A DNA stretch of 6,742 bases from Candidatus Dormiibacterota bacterium (GTDB lineage Bacteria > Chloroflexota > Dormibacteria > Aeolococcales > Aeolococcaceae): assembly GCA_003153215.1 (NCBI GenBank), contig PLXL01000261.1, forward strand, positions 1 through 6,742, in the 5' to 3' direction. The position numbers were made by a program, and so were the translations under genes. Every line of letters starts with the position of its first letter. The first letter of the stretch is position 1. This document shows, one piece after another, positions 4,708-6,742 of the stretch. The notes under the pieces are model-generated. The model was not told where the DNA came from, made no database searches, and saw only the letters and a program-made list of their open reading frames with translations.

Positions 4708-6231
4708 TCAGGCCACCGCCCACCCTGTCTCGGTGCGAGACAGGCCCAGGTTGAGCAGGCGCCGGAGGTTGACCGCCGCCGCGCGGTGGCTCCACCAGAT
4801 GCGGTTGCGCGCGACCCCGCGGTAGGCGACCCGGCGGTGACCGCGCCGCACCAGCCAGCTCAGAGTTCGCTCCACCATCGGGCGCTCGTGGCGGTAGACG
4901 GCCTGGAACTCGGGGGTCTCGGCCTGCCTCCGGGCAGCGGCGAGCAGGGCGTAGTGCGGGTGGACCGTCAGCTTCTTGCCCGTGAGAGCGGTGGTGCAGT
5001 GGTCCCGCAGCGGACAGCCACGGCAGCGCGCGCCGAAGGCCGCGTAGCCGGTCTGGTTGATTCCCACGGTGTGGCCGGTGGGACAGGTGACCGTGCTGGC
5101 GTCGAGGTCGATCGCAAAGTCGTCCACGGTGAAACCCCCCCGAACGGCCCTCTGCAGCGGGGGCGGCTTGATGATCGCGACCCTGCCCCGCGCCGCCAGC
5201 CTCGCCCGGAAGGCTCCGGCGCTGTATGCCGAATCCCCCAGGACTTCGATGTCGTCCGGCTCAGCCCGCAGCAACCCCGGGGCGGCCTGAGCGTCGCTCA
5301 CGTCGCCGGCGGTCAATTCGCAGGCGGTGACCAGGCCAGTCTCCGGTTCGATGGCGATGTGCCCCTTGAAGCCGTCCCGATAGGCGTGGACGGTCTTGTG
5401 CACGTGCCGCGATTCGGGGTCGTGGACCGAGACGATGCGGTCCGGCGCCGTGCGCCGGGCGATCCGCCAGGTGCCCTCGCCGTCTCCCAGCTCGACGTCC
5501 TGGTCCGCCACCAGCGCCAGCAGTCCCACCGCGTCGGCCTGCTCCGGGGAGAGATCCTGGTCAGCCATGGCCTCGAGGACCGCATGGGCGTCCCTGACCA
5601 GCGCAGTGACCACCCGCTCGATGTCGGCAGGGTCGTTCCACGCACACACCGGCTTGCGCACTGCGCTCTCGTAGTCGTGGGCGGTCAACTCCAGGGCACG
5701 CGCCTCGGGCACCAGCCGGCGAACAACTCGGATCTGCGCCACCACCTGGGTGATCGTGTCCTGGCGGGTCACGGCGTCGTCGAGCACGGTCGAGTCCAGG
5801 GCCCGCCGCTGGCGGGTAGCCAGCACTCCGGTGGCACTGACCACCTCGCGCACCGCCTCGAAGATGCGCTGGGGACGATCCGACCCCCGCAACCGGTTGC
5901 GCCAGAGCGTCAGCACCGTCGGGTGGAAGCCGGGGTCGTCCAAAGCCAGCCCGGTCGCCACCTTCCAGGCGATGCTGGTCCGCAGCTGCTGGATGGCATC
6001 TCGATCGGTGAGCCCTTCCAGGGCCTGCAGCACCATAACCGCGGCCACCACGTCGGCCGGCACCGAAGGCCGACCCGTGCCCGACGGGAAGAGGTCAGCG
6101 AACAGCTCGTCGGGAAACAGTTCGCTGCGGTGGTTGGCCAAGAACCCCGCCACCGAGTTCGGGGCGATCAGATGGCTGCAGAGCGCGGCCGCGTCAAGGA
6201 GGTGTCGGTTGGGATCGCTGGAACCTTGCAC
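4708..6231 (-). CDS. IS1182-family DDE transposase
   Basis: This 507-residue transposase cuts and joins the ends of the insertion sequence around it. The N-terminal DUF772-type domain (about 35-130) has ELFPDELFADLFPSGTGRPS, QALEGLTDRDAI and FHPTVLTLWRNRL. The RNase H-like catalytic core carries D146 (ALDSTVLDDAV), D333 (VLGDSAYSAG) and E454 (RPMVERTLSWL), the three expected acidic residues. A cysteine knuckle typical of IS1182 proteins lies between the second and third (C383, C403, C406, C412). The GTG at 6231 is chosen because MQGSSDPNRHLLDAA is the usual opening of such transposases; an in-frame TGA lies shortly upstream. No strong Shine-Dalgarno is seen. Transcription would start within the right end of the element. 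A long open frame on the opposite strand (about 4654-6330) is an artefact of codon bias. Confidence 0.95.
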   Translation of the reverse strand: MQGSSDPNRHLLDAAALCSHLIAPNSVAGFLANHRSELFPDELFADLFPSGTGRPSVPADVVAAVMVLQALEGLTDRDAIQQLRTSIAWKVATGLALDDPGFHPTVLTLWRNRLRGSDRPQRIFEAVREVVSATGVLATRQRRALDSTVLDDAVTRQDTITQVVAQIRVVRRLVPEARALELTAHDYESAVRKPVCAWNDPADIERVVTALVRDAHAVLEAMADQDLSPEQADAVGLLALVADQDVELGDGEGTWRIARRTAPDRIVSVHDPESRHVHKTVHAYRDGFKGHIAIEPETGLVTACELTAGDVSDAQAAPGLLRAEPDDIEVLGDSAYSAGAFRARLAARGRVAIIKPPPLQRAVRGGFTVDDFAIDLDASTVTCPTGHTVGINQTGYAAFGARCRGCPLRDHCTTALTGKKLTVHPHYALLAAARRQAETPEFQAVYRHERPMVERTLSWLVRRGHRRVAYRGVARNRIWWSHRAAAVNLRRLLNLGLSRTETGWAVA

Positions 6232-6267
6232 CCCAGCATTGACTCACATCGACCATCCGTTTGGGAC

Positions 6268-6286
6268 CGACTTACTCAGCAGTTTC
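6268..6286 (-). repeat. Right terminal inverted repeat
   Basis: On the minus strand this reads GAAACTGCTGAGTAAGTCG and pairs with the left repeat (4581-4599) at 17 of 19 positions. It is the end upstream of the transposase gene and probably holds part of its promoter. Confidence 0.88.
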
Positions 6287-6290
6287 CTAG
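6287..6290. repeat. Right CTAG flank of the insertion sequence
   Basis: The same four bases as at 4577-4580, directly outside the right inverted repeat. Confidence 0.65.
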
Positions 6291-6316
6291 AGGCCGGGGT
6301 GGTCTGCCCCTCACAC

Positions 6317-6625
6317 TCAGTCCTGACTGACTCTCCAGCGCGGGCGCAGTCGGCGAACGGGTGCCTCGTCGATGCGCTCAAGCTGGTCGGCCGCGGTGGC
6401 GAGGAGACGGGCGTAGCGCTCGAGCAGCTCGGTCCTGGCCCGGAGCAGGTGCTGTCCAGCGTCCTCGGAGGAGAAGGCAGCAGCCGCGGCGCTCACCGAG
6501 AGGGCTAGCCCCGAGAGCTGCTGGACGGGGCCGTCCAGGAGTAGGTCGGCGAGGGCCCGACATCCCTCGGAGGATCGAGTGAGAGCCTCTTCGGCGAGGT
6601 CTGTGCCTGTAGGGAGAATCTCCAT
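6317..6625 (-). CDS. Small helical protein resembling a His-less kinase DHp segment
   Basis: The 102-residue product is predicted to be mostly alpha-helical and rich in Ala and Leu. Residues 25-46 (ALADLLLDGPVQQLSGLALS onwards) resemble the HisKA_3 dimerisation helix of NarL-type histidine kinases, usually L-H-D-G-P-x-Q-x-L. Here leucine (L30) occupies the phospho-accepting histidine position. No ATPase domain follows. The C-terminus is basic (RRLRPRWR). The ATG at 6625 is preferred because an AGGG lies about eight bases upstream; the frame stays open to a GTG at 6703. It may be a kinase-derived dimerisation or adaptor protein, or the similarity may be chance. Without the insertion sequence it would be convergent with the XRE-ScpB gene, the two stops 26 bases apart. 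Confidence 0.55.
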   Translation of the reverse strand: MEILPTGTDLAEEALTRSSEGCRALADLLLDGPVQQLSGLALSVSAAAAAFSSEDAGQHLLRARTELLERYARLLATAADQLERIDEAPVRRLRPRWRVSQD

Positions 6626-6629
6626 GACG

Positions 6630-6647
6630 GCGACCCTAGGGGGTCGC
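6630..6647. repeat. Perfect 7-bp inverted repeat just before the small helical gene
   Basis: GCGACCC and GGGTCGC are exact reverse complements around TAGG. The repeat ends four bases before the ATG of the 6317-6625 gene and contains its only plausible Shine-Dalgarno (AGGG). A hairpin here could mask the ribosome-binding site, or it could be an operator. Confidence 0.5.
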
Positions 6648-6742
6648 GGCGCGCCAGCAGCTGACGCGACCGAGCCGTGTATCTGCCGTGGCAAGTCGAG
6701 CACGCTGGCGGAACATTTGCCATGTTTCAGCCCAACGCTTGG

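Larger units (their letters stand above)
4581..6286. mobile_element. IS1182-type insertion sequence, apparently intact
   Basis: The element is 1706 bp and carries one minus-strand transposase gene. It is bounded by 19-bp terminal inverted repeats with two mismatches and flanked by CTAG on both sides. The length fits the IS1182 family. The transposase is full length with its DDE residues, so the copy may be active. About 126 bases between the transposase stop and the left end are non-coding. Confidence 0.88.

Noticed and set aside
4654..6330. 558-residue plus-strand open frame opposite the transposase
   Set aside because: It lies antisense to a clear IS1182 transposase. Its product is low-complexity (Gly/Arg/His-rich) with no domain, as expected from codon bias in GC-rich DNA.
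6722..6742. ATG at the right edge on the plus strand (seven codons to the window end)
   Set aside because: Only seven codons are visible, with a weak upstream GGCGGAA; too little to call a gene.

Overview
This is a GC-rich window that looks like accessory DNA from a high-GC bacterium. An actinobacterial or Chloroflexota/Dormibacteria-type soil organism would fit, but that is inference from base composition and protein style, not a taxonomic call. No rRNA, tRNA or CRISPR array is visible.

Left block (about 1-1950, minus strand): a two-gene operon encodes an Mrr-type restriction endonuclease with an intact PD-(D/E)xK core, followed 12 bases later by a helix-hairpin-helix protein that resembles the HhH-GPD DNA glycosylase/AP-lyase superfamily. 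The ribosome-binding site of the second gene overlaps the stop codon of the first, so they are probably co-expressed. The pair reads as a candidate modification-sensing or restriction module. Divergently from it, on the plus strand, lies a 50-residue cysteine/histidine-rich small protein with a strong ribosome-binding site (1949-2101). Behind it, in another frame, is a short membrane-peptide reading frame. A mostly empty stretch follows to about 2613.

Middle block (2614-4580): a complete tyrosine recombinase (minus) and a divergent regulator-like gene (plus) share an 80-base intergenic region that holds a perfect 10-bp inverted repeat and a plausible promoter. The plus-strand gene is the most unusual in the window. 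It joins an N-terminal XRE/Cro-type HTH to a region resembling the two winged helices of the condensin subunit ScpB. A DNA-binding ScpB fusion facing a Xer-like recombinase suggests a chromosome/replicon segregation, resolution or mobile-element control module that I cannot assign to a described system.

Right block (4577-6290): an apparently intact IS1182-type insertion sequence of 1706 bp with 19-bp terminal inverted repeats is flanked by CTAG on both sides. It sits exactly at the stop codon of the XRE-ScpB gene. Removing it computationally leaves that gene intact and puts it 26 bases from a convergent small gene (6317-6625, minus), whose product resembles a histidine-kinase dimerisation helix lacking the phospho-accepting histidine. 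The last ~115 bases hold a short palindrome and no supported gene.
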